Positions 45,436 through 54,685 of a stretch of DNA of 64,000 bases are shown here, piece after piece. The stretch spans positions 124,001-188,000 of the forward strand of contig DATBHX010000055.1 in assembly GCA_036557225.1 (NCBI GenBank), read 5' to 3'. Position numbers and translations under genes: made by a program. The notes below the pieces were generated by a model. That model made no database searches. It was not told the DNA's origin and worked only from the letters and a program-made list of their open reading frames with translations. Every line of letters begins with the position of its first letter. Position 1 is the stretch's first letter. This DNA is from Angelobacter sp036557225. GTDB lineage: Bacteria > Acidobacteriota > Terriglobia > Terriglobales > Acidobacteriaceae.

Positions 45436-46053
45436 TTACGACTGCTTTTGTACCTTCCCCGTAAATGTGGGGGCCAGTTCACAATTCAACTCAAACTTGA
45501 ACGCCTCGACCTCTTTCACGCTGGAATCCTGCAAGGTCTCCTTGATCTCGACCGTTTTGAAAACGTTGGTCTTGCGTAAATTCGCCATCAGGTCAGCCAC
45601 GGCGTTGGGACTCAGGGCCATGCCGGTGAAGTTCACCGTCTTGCCATCGCTCGTCATGGTTTCCAGCCAGATCGCGTCAGTGCTGTTGACGGTATCGGCG
45701 ACCATGTTCAGGAGGTTCACCGGGCCGGCTTGTGCCGCCTTCAGATCGTTGATCACGCGTACCCGGCGTTCAACGATGTCGGCTTTGCGCTTGCTGGCTT
45801 CGTACTTCGCTTTCACTTCCGCCAGGCGCATATTTTCCTGTTGGGCTTTTTGCAGGTCTTTTTCCAGTGCGTCGTGTTCATGCTGCACCCAGACCTGCGC
45901 CAGACCGATCAAAACCACCAGCGCGCCCAGAAAGACCACGCCCAATACAACTGTGCTGGAACCTTCTCCACCCGGCACCGACACTGATGGAGCGCGCCGG
46001 CCTCCGCCGCGCGACGTTTTCTTTGGTACTCCAAGCAGGTTTATGCGAATCAT
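45436..46053 (-). CDS. pilN: Type IV pilus assembly protein PilN
   Basis: A 205-residue inner-membrane protein. The cytoplasmic N-terminus MIRINLLGVPKK carries the INLL motif that docks on PilM. A membrane span (VVLGVVFLGALVVLIGLAQV), a coiled-coil and a periplasmic domain follow. A basic insert with RGGGRRAP sits between the docking motif and the membrane span. Its ATG overlaps the pilM stop by four bases. Confidence 0.93.
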   Translation of the reverse strand: MIRINLLGVPKKTSRGGGRRAPSVSVPGGEGSSTVVLGVVFLGALVVLIGLAQVWVQHEHDALEKDLQKAQQENMRLAEVKAKYEASKRKADIVERRVRVINDLKAAQAGPVNLLNMVADTVNSTDAIWLETMTSDGKTVNFTGMALSPNAVADLMANLRKTNVFKTVEIKETLQDSSVKEVEAFKFELNCELAPTFTGKVQKQS

Positions 46054-47102
46054 AGGTCTTCAAAGCTCCTGAGGGCCAAACCCACCGCAACTGCGAGCTG
46101 TCCCGGGTTCTGTTCCAGAATGTGGTTCTCGGTGGAATCCATCGGCGGCATGATGCGCTGGAACGGATTCAGCACCTCCACCGGCAATGAGAATTCCTGG
46201 CGCAGCGCCTCCACCAGTCCGGGGACCCTGGAAGATCCTCCAGCCAGATAAATGCGCTCAATGTGCTCGCCCGACGCCGTAGCGCGGAAGAAGTCAAACG
46301 TCTTCTGGATTTCGAGCACGATGATTTCCGTCACCTGCTGCAGGATCGGCAGCTTGGCGTCTTCACTGACCGTGCCTACGCGCCGCCCCAGCTTCAGCGA
46401 CTCGGCGTCATCAAAGCTGAGATCAAGCTCCTTTTGCAGCGAATCGGTGTACTGATTGCCGCCAACGCTCACGTCGCGGGTAAACAGCGGCGTGGAGCCT
46501 TTCACAATGTTGATGTTCATCACGCTGGCGCCCAGATTCAACAGGGCCACCGTGGAATCGTGGTGCGGCTGGTAGTTGTATTCGTAACAATTCTGCAGCG
46601 CGAAGGCGTCGATATCGACCACCGCAGGCGCCTTGCCGGCCAGCGACAACACGTTGGTGTAGTTCAGAATCTTGTCTTTCTTCACCGCAACCAGGAGCAC
46701 GTCCATCTGCGGGCCGGTATCGTCTGGATTCAGGATGTCAAAGTCCACATTCACGTCGGCGATATCGAACGGAATGTGCTGAGCGGCTTCGGTGGTGATA
46801 CTCTCCGCCAACTCGCCCTCGCTCATCGGCTGCACGCTGATCTTTTTTACGATCACCGAGTGACCGCTCACTGACGTGGCCACGGCCTTGGTCTTGATGC
46901 TGTGCTCGCCGAAGATCTTGCTGATGGCGCTGGAGACGCTGCCTGAGTCGACGATCATGGAGTCCACCACAATGTCGCTGGCCAGCGGTTCCACACCCAG
47001 GTGTGAAACCACGATCTCGCCTTTGGAGCGCTTCAGTTCGATCGCTTTGATGCAACTGGAGCCTATGTCCAATCCCACAATCGATTTTCCTGATCCAAAC
47101 AT
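46050..47102 (-). CDS. pilM: Type IV pilus actin-like protein PilM
   Basis: A 350-residue cytoplasmic ATPase-fold protein. It opens with SIVGLDIGSSCIKAIELKR (phosphate 1), has an SHS2 insertion, VALLNLGASVMNINIVKG (phosphate 2) and IYLAGGSSRVPGLVEAL (adenosine site). PilM binds the INLL tail of PilN and links the motor to the alignment complex. AAGG precedes the ATG at 47102 at normal spacing. It is the first pil gene; pilB, pilT and the pilins are not in the window. Confidence 0.95.
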   Translation of the reverse strand: MFGSGKSIVGLDIGSSCIKAIELKRSKGEIVVSHLGVEPLASDIVVDSMIVDSGSVSSAISKIFGEHSIKTKAVATSVSGHSVIVKKISVQPMSEGELAESITTEAAQHIPFDIADVNVDFDILNPDDTGPQMDVLLVAVKKDKILNYTNVLSLAGKAPAVVDIDAFALQNCYEYNYQPHHDSTVALLNLGASVMNINIVKGSTPLFTRDVSVGGNQYTDSLQKELDLSFDDAESLKLGRRVGTVSEDAKLPILQQVTEIIVLEIQKTFDFFRATASGEHIERIYLAGGSSRVPGLVEALRQEFSLPVEVLNPFQRIMPPMDSTENHILEQNPGQLAVAVGLALRSFEDL

Positions 47103-47144
47103 GCCGTCCGCCTTGTTCTTGAATTCCCTTCCGGTTTCCCGGAC

Positions 47145-47381
47145 TTACCGCGCTGAAGCTGCTTTAGCCGCTTTCGGCTTTTTCTTAGCGCCGCCCATGT
47201 TCATCGTGCTTTTCTGCTCCATCCACTGATCGAGAATGGTCTTTTTGAACTTCCAGCGGTTCCCGAGCTTGAAAGCAGGAATTTTCTCTTCGGTCACATA
47301 CTTGTAAAGCGTGTCCGGACTGACTCCCAGATACTGCGAAGCCTGTCTGATGTTCATTACCTCACGCGAATCTGCTGCCAT
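47145..47381 (-). CDS. Small excisionase-type (MerR-like) helix-turn-helix protein
   Basis: A 78-residue DNA-binding protein. The winged-helix unit MNIRQASQYLGVSPDTLYKY is followed by VTEEKIPAFKLGNRWKFKK and a basic tail (AKKKPKAAKAASAR). This is the HTH_17 (excisionase) pattern, often found as small regulators as well as in mobile elements; no integrase is present here. GGAAAGG lies 10 bases before the ATG at 47381. It ends 42 bases before pilM and is probably the first gene of the pil transcript, so it may regulate that operon. Confidence 0.82.
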   Translation of the reverse strand: MAADSREVMNIRQASQYLGVSPDTLYKYVTEEKIPAFKLGNRWKFKKTILDQWMEQKSTMNMGGAKKKPKAAKAASAR

Positions 47382-47838
47382 AAATGTGTAGCCTTTCCAC
47401 AGTGAGTTGATCGGCCTAACTTCAAGGCCTGTGGAGAAATCCTTTTCTGTTTTCTCGGGGGGAAAACTTCAGGTCGATGCGAGTTATATCTGGGTTAACA
47501 GCCGAAGGTCAATAGGTAACTTCCGGTTTTTTCCGGTGTTTGGGGGGTATCTTTGGGGCTAGTACCTTCTTCGTCCTGAGTAGACATCAAAATCCTGCAG
47601 TAAAAAGGGTCATGTCCCACTATAGCTTGTGGTATTGATGCACACGGTTCGCTAATTTGCCTGAAATGTTACTAAGGGAGCGGTAGCAACCTCGGGTATT
47701 ACCCCGAAAGTAATATGAACTACCGGTGTGCTTAAGTCAGAGGAAGAACTGAGCTCGAACCCGTGACCACCCGGCGCAAGGACTAGGCAAAGCAACGCGG
47801 AAGCGTGTTTTGGTCCTTCGCAGCCCCGATTCCCTGAT
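47382..47838. other. Intergenic region between the pil operon and the ADOP genes
   Basis: No protein gene can be supported here. It should contain the promoter of the HTH-pil operon at its left end and the 3' untranslated region of the ADOP operon at its right end. A stretch at 47749-47765 resembles a tRNA T-arm on the minus strand, but there is no matching acceptor stem. I see no clear terminator. Confidence 0.4.
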
Positions 47839-50499
47839 TTATTCCATCCGCAATGCTTCGGTTGGCTCGATCCGGTACGCTCGGAGCGCGGGAATAGCGC
47901 TCGCAATCGCCGCGGTAAACAGAAGGGTAAAAACCATTGCCACAAAGACCATAGGATCAAGCGGGCGCGTTCCGAACAGGATCGACTTGATGAGCACGCC
48001 GGCTACGGCACCGCCGGCCAGGCCAATACCCAGGCCAATCAGCACAGGCCGCATGCCGTCAAACAGGACCAGACGCAGGATCTCAGTGCGTTGCGCACCC
48101 AACGCCATGCGGATGCCAATCTCGGAAACACGCTGCGTGACCAGGTAGGAAAGCACGCCGTAAAGCCCGACCGCGGCCAGCATCAGTGACAGAACCGCAA
48201 ACGCCAGCACCAGCGTTGCGCTGAAGCTCTGGCTGGCGGTAGCGCGTCCAACGAGTTGCTGCATCGTCATCACCTTGTAAGTCGGGAGCTCTTGATCCAT
48301 CGCCGAGATTTGTTTTTGAATCGGCATGGCCAAAGTCAGTGGATCGACGGCGGTGCGGACCACGAGCATCGTCAGGCTGTCCAGATGCGGATTTCCGTTC
48401 AGGATCGAGCGATAAATCGTGGCTTTGATTGGCTGGCCGACATCGTGGATAGTGTCTCCCACCACGCCAATGATTTCATACGGCTCCTGCTTATTTCCTG
48501 AGAACGCCATTTTCACGTGCTTGCCCAGTGGGCTTTCCCCGGGGAAGAACTGCTCGGCAAATTTCTTGCTGATGATCACATGACGCGTCCGTTCCAGACG
48601 ATCTTCTTCGGTGAAAACCCGTCCGCTCAACAATGGAATTTCGAGCGCGCTGAAATAGCCAGGATCGGCTTTGCGGGTCAGTGCATCCAACTCCAGGCTC
48701 GGTCCCTGCCCCGGATGCTCAGGAATCGTGAATACGGTATCGCCTTCATAGCCGGCGCCAGGCGCGGTGGAGATCAGTCCCGCTGCCCGCACCCCGGGCA
48801 GGTTGCGAACCCGCTGCAACAGCTCTTCGTGAAAGGCCATCACTTTCTCCGGCGTGTCATACTGCTTCTCCGCCAAGCCATAACGCAGGGTCAACACATT
48901 GTTTGTCACGCAGCCGAGGTCGGACGTGCGCAGATTCACAAAACTTCTAAACAACAGACCCGCGGAGATGAGCAGGACCACCGTAAGTGCGATCTCGGCC
49001 GCCAGGAGCACCTTGCGCAGGGCCGCACGCGAAGCGCTGCCGCCAATCGAGCGGGCGGAATCCTGTAGTGTTCCCAGCAAACCTCGGGCGGTCGATGAAA
49101 TCGCCGGCACCAGCCCAGCCAGCAGAACAGTCACAAAAACAATTGCGATCGCGAACGCCAAGACCATTCCATCCACATGAATGGCGTCGGCGCGGGGCAG
49201 GTCGCTCCAATGTGATGCCAGCCACTTGGTCGCGGAAAGCGAAAGCGCGAGCCCCAGCATTCCACCGGCAATAGAGATCAACAGGCTTTCCGCCATCTGT
49301 TCCTGAATCAGCTTCCATCGGCTTCCGCCCAGGGCGCCGCGAATCGCCACTTCCTTGCGCCTGGCAGCGCCGCGGGCAACAAGCAGATTTGAAACATTCA
49401 GGCAGGCGATCAACAGCATGCACCCCACCGCGCACATCAGCACGATCAGCGGCGTTTTGACGTCGATCACCACGTCGTCGATCAAGGGCCGCGAAACCAC
49501 GTCTTCCGCCACCGGCCTGCCCTGATGTTGCATATGAATCTGATACTGCAGCGCGCTCACCGCTTGTACCGCAGCGGACGCACTCCGCTTGTCTTTCAAG
49601 CGCGCAATCACAAAGCTCTGGTGATGATCTGGCGTGAACTCTTCCGGCATGAAAGTGGGCGTGTAGGGAAACCAAAGCTTTAGCGAGGGGTCAGGATAGG
49701 TAAACCACGCCGGCATCACACCGATGACGGTGTAAGGCTTGGCATCGATCCGCACCTGCTTGCCGACAATCTCTTTGTCTCCATTAAATCGGCTTTGAAA
49801 CAAGCTCCAGGAAAGCACGACGACATCATTGGCCTCAAAGCGATCTTCATCGACGGTAAATGTGCGCCCCAGAGCAGGCTCAACGCCCAGCACGGAAAAA
49901 AGATTCCAGCTGCCGGCGGCGGCAGCTTCCACTTCAGGATATTCGCCGCGAATGCTGCTCAGGATGCAGCCGTACCAGCGCCAGGCGCCCATATCTTCGA
50001 ACCCGTGTGTCTGGGCGCGCCAATCGCGGAAATCCGCCGGAGCCACCACGTTGTAGTTGTATTCCTTGTCCTGGCGGAAATGCTCATAGAGCATAACCAG
50101 CTTGTCTGGATCGCGGAACGGCAGCGGCTTCAACAGGACCGAACGCACAATCGTGAACAGTGACGTAGTGGCGCCGATGCCCAGGGCCATGACCAGAATT
50201 GCAGTCAGTGCGAAGCCGGGTGCGCGTGTCAGCGTGCGCAGGCCATAACGGGCATCGCGCCAGAGCGACCCCAGCCAATTCCAGCTCCACGTGGATCGTG
50301 CTTCTTCCTCGAGCAGAGTCGGATTGCCAAACAGGCGCAGAGCTGCGAGACGCGCTTCTTCCGGCCCCATGCCCGCGGCAACGTTCTCTGCCATCTGCCG
50401 CTCCAGATGAAAGTTGAGCTCTGCCTGCAACCGCGCCTTCTCGTTCTTGTTGCCGAACAGCGTCGTCATCGACATTCGCAATCTTTGCACCCAACGCAC
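47839..50499 (-). CDS. ADOP-type ABC efflux permease (FtsX/MacB-like), second copy
   Basis: An 886-residue inner-membrane protein of the acidobacterial duplicated orphan permease group. A short N-terminal prefix (about 1-75, containing AELNFHLERQMAENVAAGMG) precedes a membrane span. Two MacB/FtsX-type halves follow, each with a periplasmic MacB-like domain and a three-span FtsX block: the first at about 330-440 (VLMCAVGCMLLIACLNVSNL), the second ending with SYLVTQRVSEIGIRMALGAQ and PALRAYRIEPTEALRME. No ATPase gene is nearby, as is usual for the group; the partner and cargo are unknown. The start is a GTG at 50499 with AGGGGG upstream. It is 75 bases downstream of the first copy. Confidence 0.9.
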   Translation of the reverse strand: MRWVQRLRMSMTTLFGNKNEKARLQAELNFHLERQMAENVAAGMGPEEARLAALRLFGNPTLLEEEARSTWSWNWLGSLWRDARYGLRTLTRAPGFALTAILVMALGIGATTSLFTIVRSVLLKPLPFRDPDKLVMLYEHFRQDKEYNYNVVAPADFRDWRAQTHGFEDMGAWRWYGCILSSIRGEYPEVEAAAAGSWNLFSVLGVEPALGRTFTVDEDRFEANDVVVLSWSLFQSRFNGDKEIVGKQVRIDAKPYTVIGVMPAWFTYPDPSLKLWFPYTPTFMPEEFTPDHHQSFVIARLKDKRSASAAVQAVSALQYQIHMQHQGRPVAEDVVSRPLIDDVVIDVKTPLIVLMCAVGCMLLIACLNVSNLLVARGAARRKEVAIRGALGGSRWKLIQEQMAESLLISIAGGMLGLALSLSATKWLASHWSDLPRADAIHVDGMVLAFAIAIVFVTVLLAGLVPAISSTARGLLGTLQDSARSIGGSASRAALRKVLLAAEIALTVVLLISAGLLFRSFVNLRTSDLGCVTNNVLTLRYGLAEKQYDTPEKVMAFHEELLQRVRNLPGVRAAGLISTAPGAGYEGDTVFTIPEHPGQGPSLELDALTRKADPGYFSALEIPLLSGRVFTEEDRLERTRHVIISKKFAEQFFPGESPLGKHVKMAFSGNKQEPYEIIGVVGDTIHDVGQPIKATIYRSILNGNPHLDSLTMLVVRTAVDPLTLAMPIQKQISAMDQELPTYKVMTMQQLVGRATASQSFSATLVLAFAVLSLMLAAVGLYGVLSYLVTQRVSEIGIRMALGAQRTEILRLVLFDGMRPVLIGLGIGLAGGAVAGVLIKSILFGTRPLDPMVFVAMVFTLLFTAAIASAIPALRAYRIEPTEALRME

Positions 50500-50573
50500 A
50501 AAACCCCCTGCTTAAGAACACTTTTCGCTTGGACCCATGACGCTCCTCTGCCACTCCAGCGTTCGTCTCTTAA

Positions 50574-53228
50574 TCACTCCATCCGCAATGCTTCCGTCGG
50601 CTCGATCCGGTACGCTCGCAGCGCGGGAATAACGCTTGCAATCGCTGCGGTAAACAGAAGGGTTAAAACCATTGCCACAAAGACCGCGGGATCGAGCGGG
50701 CGCGTTCCGAACAGGATCGACTTGATGAGCATGCCTGCGGCGGCGCCACCTGCGAGTCCTATGCCTAAACCAAACAGCACGGGCCGCATGCCGTCAAACA
50801 GGACCAAACGCAGTATCTCGCTTCGTTGCGCGCCCAGCGCCATGCGGATGCCAATCTCGGAAACGCGCTGCGTGACCAGGTAGGAAAGCACGCCGTAAAG
50901 CCCGACTGCGGCCAGCATCAATGACAGAACAGCAAACGCCAGCACTAATGAAGCACTGAAACTCTGGCTGGCCGTTGCCTCTCCAACAATCTGCTGCATG
51001 GTCTGGACCTTGTAAGTCGGCATCTCAGAATCGAGAGCTGAAATCTGCTTTTGGATTGGCAGCGCCAGGCTTAGAGGTTCCACCGCCGCCCGCACCACGA
51101 GCGTGGCTACGCTGTCCAGCAAGGGATCGCCATTCAGGATCGAACGATAAATCATCGCTCGGATTGGCATGTCAACACGATAGAGCGTATCGCCGACAAC
51201 TCCGATAATTTCATAAACTTCCTGCTTGCTTTCAAATGCGATCTTCACGTGTTTTCCGACAGGATCTTCGCCAGGGAAGAACTGCTGCGCGAATTTCTTG
51301 CTGATGATCACATGGTGTGTTCGTCCCAGTTTGTCCCGCTCATCAAAAACGCGGCCTCTTAATACGGGAATCCCCAGGGCGCCGAAATATCCCGGATCGG
51401 CTTTGCGAGTAAGCGCATCCAGTTCCAGGCTCGGGCCCTGGGCGGGATGCTCAGGAATGGTGAACACAGTGTCACTTTCCTGTCCTGCGCCCGGGGCTCT
51501 CGAGATAAGCCCGGCAGCCTGCACACCCGGCAAGCTACGCACTCGCGTCAGCAGCGCGTCATGAAATGCCAGGACCTTTTCCGGCGTGTCGTATTTTTTC
51601 ACTGGCAGTCCGTATCGCATCGTCAGTACGTTGTCAGTCCGGCACCCAAGATCGGCTGTCCGGAGATGAATGAAGCTCCTGAACAGCAATCCCGCGGAAA
51701 TAAGCAGGACCACAGTAAGCGCGATCTCGGCCGTGAGCAGCACCTTCCGCAACGCTGCGCGGGAGACGCTGCCTCCGATGGAGCGCGCCGAATCCTGCAA
51801 AGCTCCCAGCAGACTCTTACCGGTAGAGGAAATTGCCGGCGCAAGACCGGCAAACAAGGCAGTAAGAAGCACAATCGCGATGGCGAAGGCGGAAACCGAT
51901 CCATCAACCCGGATCGCGTCCGCGCGCGGCAAGTCGGTCCAATGAGTTGCCAGCCACCGCGTCGCTAACACTGAAAGTCCCCAGCCCACTGCCCCGCCTA
52001 TCATCGAGATCAGCAGGCTTTCCGCCATCTGCTCCTGAATCAACTTCCGCCGGCTCCCGCCCAGCGCGCCCCGGATGGCAACTTCCTTCCGCCGCGCCGC
52101 GCCGCGCGCTACCAGGAGATTGGAAACATTGAGACATGCGATCAGCAGCATGCAACCCACCGAGCACATGAGTACGATCAGGGGCGTCTTGGCGTCCTGA
52201 ACGACATCGTCAATCATCGGACGCATGACCACGTCTTCGGCCACCGGCTTGCCCAGATTTTGCAGGTGGATCTGATATTGCAGTGCGCTGACCTGCTCCA
52301 GCGCCGCGGGCGCGCTCTGCTTGTCTTTGAGCCGCGCAACGACGTAGCTCCAGTGGTTATCGGGCCTGAACTCTTCCGGCGTGAAGACCGGTGTGTGCGG
52401 GATCCAGACCTTTATTTCCGGATCGGGATAGGTAAACCATGCCGGCAGAACGCCAACAACGGTATATGGCTTGGAATCAATTCGTACTTGCTTCCCGACA
52501 ATGCTTTTGTCCCCGTTAAACCGGCTCTGGAACAGGCTCCAGGTCAGCATGACCACATCGTTGCCGCCGAACCGGTCTTCATCGGGAGTAAATGTGCGGC
52601 CGAATACCGGCTGTACACCCAGCACCGAGAATAGATTCCACGAGCCGCCTGCCCCATTCACCACCTCAGGCATTTCGCCTTGCATCGTGCTAATGTGCCC
52701 CGCCCACCAGCGCCAAGCGCCCATGTCTTCGAAGCCGTGGGTCTTCTCGCGCCAGTCGCGAAAATCGGCGGGGGAAACCTGGTTATAGGGGAACTGGTCC
52801 TGGCGGAAATGCTCGTATAGCATCACCAATTTATCTGGATCATGGAACGGCAGCGGCCGCAGGAGCACCGAACGCACAATCGTGAAGAGCGAAGTCGTGG
52901 CCCCGATGCCCAGAGCCATGACGAGAATCGCAGTCAAGGCAAAGCCAGGTGCGCGTCTCAGCGTGCGCAGACCATAACGAAGATCGCGCCAGAGCGATCC
53001 CAGCCAATTCCAGCTCCACGTGGAGCGTGCTTCCTCATCGAGCAGGGTCGGATTCCCGAACAGGCGCAGGGCCGAAAGTCGGGCTTCTTCAGGCGCCATG
53101 CCGCCGGCCACGTTCTCTGCGATCTGCTGTTCCAGATGAAAGGCCAGCTCCGCCTGCAAACGCGATTTCTCGCTTTTGCGCTGGAACAGCGCCATCATCG
53201 ACATTCGCAATCTCTGGATCCAGCGCAC
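50574..53228 (-). CDS. ADOP-type ABC efflux permease (FtsX/MacB-like), first copy
   Basis: An 884-residue permease, a close paralogue of the copy that follows; the two match over their whole length, with long identical runs such as IRGALGGSR, FRSF and the same last 20 residues. Domains are the same: prefix (about 1-75), membrane span, and two MacB_PCD/FtsX halves. Differences concentrate in the periplasmic domains, for example WRWWAGHISTMQGEMPEVVN here against WRWYGCILSSIRGEYPEVEA in the other copy. This suggests they recognise different things or form a heterodimer. It starts at a GTG at 53228, 15 bases after padR, with AAGGGGG upstream, and is co-transcribed with padR. Confidence 0.9.
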   Translation of the reverse strand: MRWIQRLRMSMMALFQRKSEKSRLQAELAFHLEQQIAENVAGGMAPEEARLSALRLFGNPTLLDEEARSTWSWNWLGSLWRDLRYGLRTLRRAPGFALTAILVMALGIGATTSLFTIVRSVLLRPLPFHDPDKLVMLYEHFRQDQFPYNQVSPADFRDWREKTHGFEDMGAWRWWAGHISTMQGEMPEVVNGAGGSWNLFSVLGVQPVFGRTFTPDEDRFGGNDVVMLTWSLFQSRFNGDKSIVGKQVRIDSKPYTVVGVLPAWFTYPDPEIKVWIPHTPVFTPEEFRPDNHWSYVVARLKDKQSAPAALEQVSALQYQIHLQNLGKPVAEDVVMRPMIDDVVQDAKTPLIVLMCSVGCMLLIACLNVSNLLVARGAARRKEVAIRGALGGSRRKLIQEQMAESLLISMIGGAVGWGLSVLATRWLATHWTDLPRADAIRVDGSVSAFAIAIVLLTALFAGLAPAISSTGKSLLGALQDSARSIGGSVSRAALRKVLLTAEIALTVVLLISAGLLFRSFIHLRTADLGCRTDNVLTMRYGLPVKKYDTPEKVLAFHDALLTRVRSLPGVQAAGLISRAPGAGQESDTVFTIPEHPAQGPSLELDALTRKADPGYFGALGIPVLRGRVFDERDKLGRTHHVIISKKFAQQFFPGEDPVGKHVKIAFESKQEVYEIIGVVGDTLYRVDMPIRAMIYRSILNGDPLLDSVATLVVRAAVEPLSLALPIQKQISALDSEMPTYKVQTMQQIVGEATASQSFSASLVLAFAVLSLMLAAVGLYGVLSYLVTQRVSEIGIRMALGAQRSEILRLVLFDGMRPVLFGLGIGLAGGAAAGMLIKSILFGTRPLDPAVFVAMVLTLLFTAAIASVIPALRAYRIEPTEALRME

Positions 53229-53243
53229 AAAGGCCCCCTTGCG

Positions 53244-53573
53244 TTACACGGTGTCGATCACCAGATCAATGGCTGTTGAAAGCCGCTTCCAGCTCTCTTT
53301 TTCTTTTTCCAGGCGAGCTCTGCCGGCGGCGGTCAGCGAGTAGAACTTGGCCGTGCGGCCGGTCTCGCTCTCATTCCATTTGGCGCGGATCCAGCCCTGC
53401 TGCTCCAGCCGGTGCAGCGCCGGATACAGCGATCCCTGCTGCACCTGCAGGACTTCGTTCGAAATCTGCTGGATGCGTTTCGCGATGGCCCAGCCGTGCT
53501 TGGGCTCGAGAGAAAGCGTCTTGAGGATGAGTAAGTCCAGAGTGCCCTGGACCAGGTCGTTTGGTTTGCCCAT
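53244..53573 (-). CDS. PadR-family transcriptional regulator
   Basis: A 109-residue winged-helix repressor. It opens MGKPNDLVQGTLDLLILKTL and has LEPKHGWAIAKRIQQ for the HTH and GSLYPALHRLEQQGWIRAKW for the recognition helix and wing, with a C-terminal dimer helix. PadR proteins of this type often precede ADOP permeases in Acidobacteria and repress them. The ATG at 53573 gives the family's usual start; the leader is very short. A perfect palindrome in its promoter suggests it represses its own operon. Confidence 0.92.
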   Translation of the reverse strand: MGKPNDLVQGTLDLLILKTLSLEPKHGWAIAKRIQQISNEVLQVQQGSLYPALHRLEQQGWIRAKWNESETGRTAKFYSLTAAGRARLEKEKESWKRLSTAIDLVIDTV

Positions 53574-53579
53574 AGTATG

Positions 53580-53609
53580 ATTATCTACAACACGATTGTA
53601 GATGGTCAA
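53580..53609 (-). promoter_or_regulatory. padR promoter with embedded palindromic operator
   Basis: On the minus strand TTGACC (53609-53604) and GATAAT (53585-53580) are 18 bases apart and fit a sigma-70 promoter. Between them lies the perfect palindrome ATCTACAA-cacga-TTGTAGAT (53583-53603 read on the plus strand), overlapping the -10. It is a plausible PadR site for autorepression. Confidence 0.65.
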
Positions 53610-53677
53610 GGTATCACTGTTTTGGACTGGCCACACTGGAAGAGGTTAGCCATGAACACGCAAATCAAAAAAAATAA

Positions 53678-53740
53678 GCCGCGAATCGCGCGAGTGCCGA
53701 AATCTTGCTTTCGATTCGGTGCATTCGCGAAATTCGCGGC
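53678..53740. repeat. Palindromic intergenic element, copy 1
   Basis: A 63-base imperfect inverted repeat that begins GCCGCGAAT and ends ATTCGCGGC, with TTCGATTCGG inside. A similar element at 59781-59850 shares the ends and the internal TTCGATTCG. It lies between padR and the pirin gene. It looks like a REP/MITE-like dispersed palindrome. Confidence 0.5.
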
Positions 53741-53801
53741 CGAACAGCTTCTCTCTGCAACCACCCTCTTTGGCTGAGTGCGGCTGAGGGCTGGCTGCTC
53801 G

Positions 53802-54509
53802 TTACGCCAGATCGAACAAGAGCACCTCGCTCCTCTCCGCGGTGCCGGCAATCTGCAATTTCGTTTCCTGCGAAACTGCCGCTCCGTCGCCAGCCTTGAG
53901 TTCATTGCCGTTGACGTTCACCGCTCCCCGCGCCACCTGCACCCAGGCATAGCGTCCATCACGAAGCTCGTGCTCCACGGAATCAGCTTTCTTCAATTCG
54001 GCGGTGTAGAGTGAGGCATCCTGGTACAGCTTGACCACGCCGCTGCCGTTGCCCCCGGCAGGCGACGCCACCAGGCGCAATCTGCCTTGTTTCTCCTCCG
54101 CTGGAATCGATTTCTGCTCATACATCGGCTTGATGCCGTCTTTCTCCGGCAGGATCCATATCTGGTAAAGGTGGACCGGCTCCGTCTTCGAGTGATTGAA
54201 CTCGCTGTGGCGAACGCCGGTACCGGCGCTCATCTTCTGGACTTCGCCCGGACGGATTACCGAACCGGTGCCCATACTGTCTTTGTGCTCCAGCGAGCCT
54301 TCCAGCACGTAGGTTATGATCTCCATATCGCGATGCGGATGCGGCGGAAATCCGTAGCCCGGCTGTACCCAGTCTTCATTGATCACGCGCAGGCTGCGAA
54401 ATCCCATAAAACGCGGATCGTGATAATCGCTGAATGAAAATGTGTGATACGTGTTCAGCCAGCCGTGATCGGCATGGCCGCGTTCTCTTGCCCGTCTTAC
54501 CTGAATCAT
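53802..54509 (-). CDS. Pirin-family protein (quercetin dioxygenase-like cupin)
   Basis: A 235-residue bicupin. The family start is clear: MIQVRRARERGHADHGWLNT and YHTFSFSDYHDPRFMGF. The metal site is in GFPPHPHRDMEIITYVLEGS and GTGVRHSEFNHS (three His and one Glu). Pirins bind iron; some degrade quercetin and others act as redox-linked regulators. I start it at the ATG at 54509; an ATG four codons earlier is possible. A TTTGATGTCAAA palindrome lies 38 bases upstream, and the same sequence precedes the DoxX gene. Confidence 0.9.
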   Translation of the reverse strand: MIQVRRARERGHADHGWLNTYHTFSFSDYHDPRFMGFRSLRVINEDWVQPGYGFPPHPHRDMEIITYVLEGSLEHKDSMGTGSVIRPGEVQKMSAGTGVRHSEFNHSKTEPVHLYQIWILPEKDGIKPMYEQKSIPAEEKQGRLRLVASPAGGNGSGVVKLYQDASLYTAELKKADSVEHELRDGRYAWVQVARGAVNVNGNELKAGDGAAVSQETKLQIAGTAERSEVLLFDLA

Positions 54510-54546
54510 TGCTACCCCCATTTTGGCCAACCAAAACATTAGATGC

Positions 54547-54558
54547 TTTGATGTCAAA
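54547..54558 (-). promoter_or_regulatory. TTTGATGTCAAA palindrome upstream of the pirin gene
   Basis: The 12-base palindrome is followed on the plus strand by ATAGTTTCA. The site at 55141 repeats both the palindrome and, with one change, this flank. It lies 38 bases before the pirin start, where a repressor could block transcription. The regulator is not identified; a MarR-type protein is encoded nearby. Confidence 0.55.
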
Positions 54559-54685
54559 ATAGTTTCAGAGGCGACCTTCGATGCCGAGAATGAGCACATT
54601 GGGCCAGATTCGGATGGTCGACAAACCAAGCAATGGCAATTGACGAAGGTCATTGGCCGGGCATCGATTCACTTACAGCGCGTTG

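Noticed and set aside
47749..47765. tRNA T-arm-like sequence (GGTCACGGGTTCGAGCTC region, minus strand)
   Set aside because: No matching acceptor stem, D-arm or anticodon arm could be built around it.
47652..47960. Minus-strand frame of 102 codons past the ADOP gene
   Set aside because: It overlaps the end of the ADOP gene in another frame and has no recognisable features.
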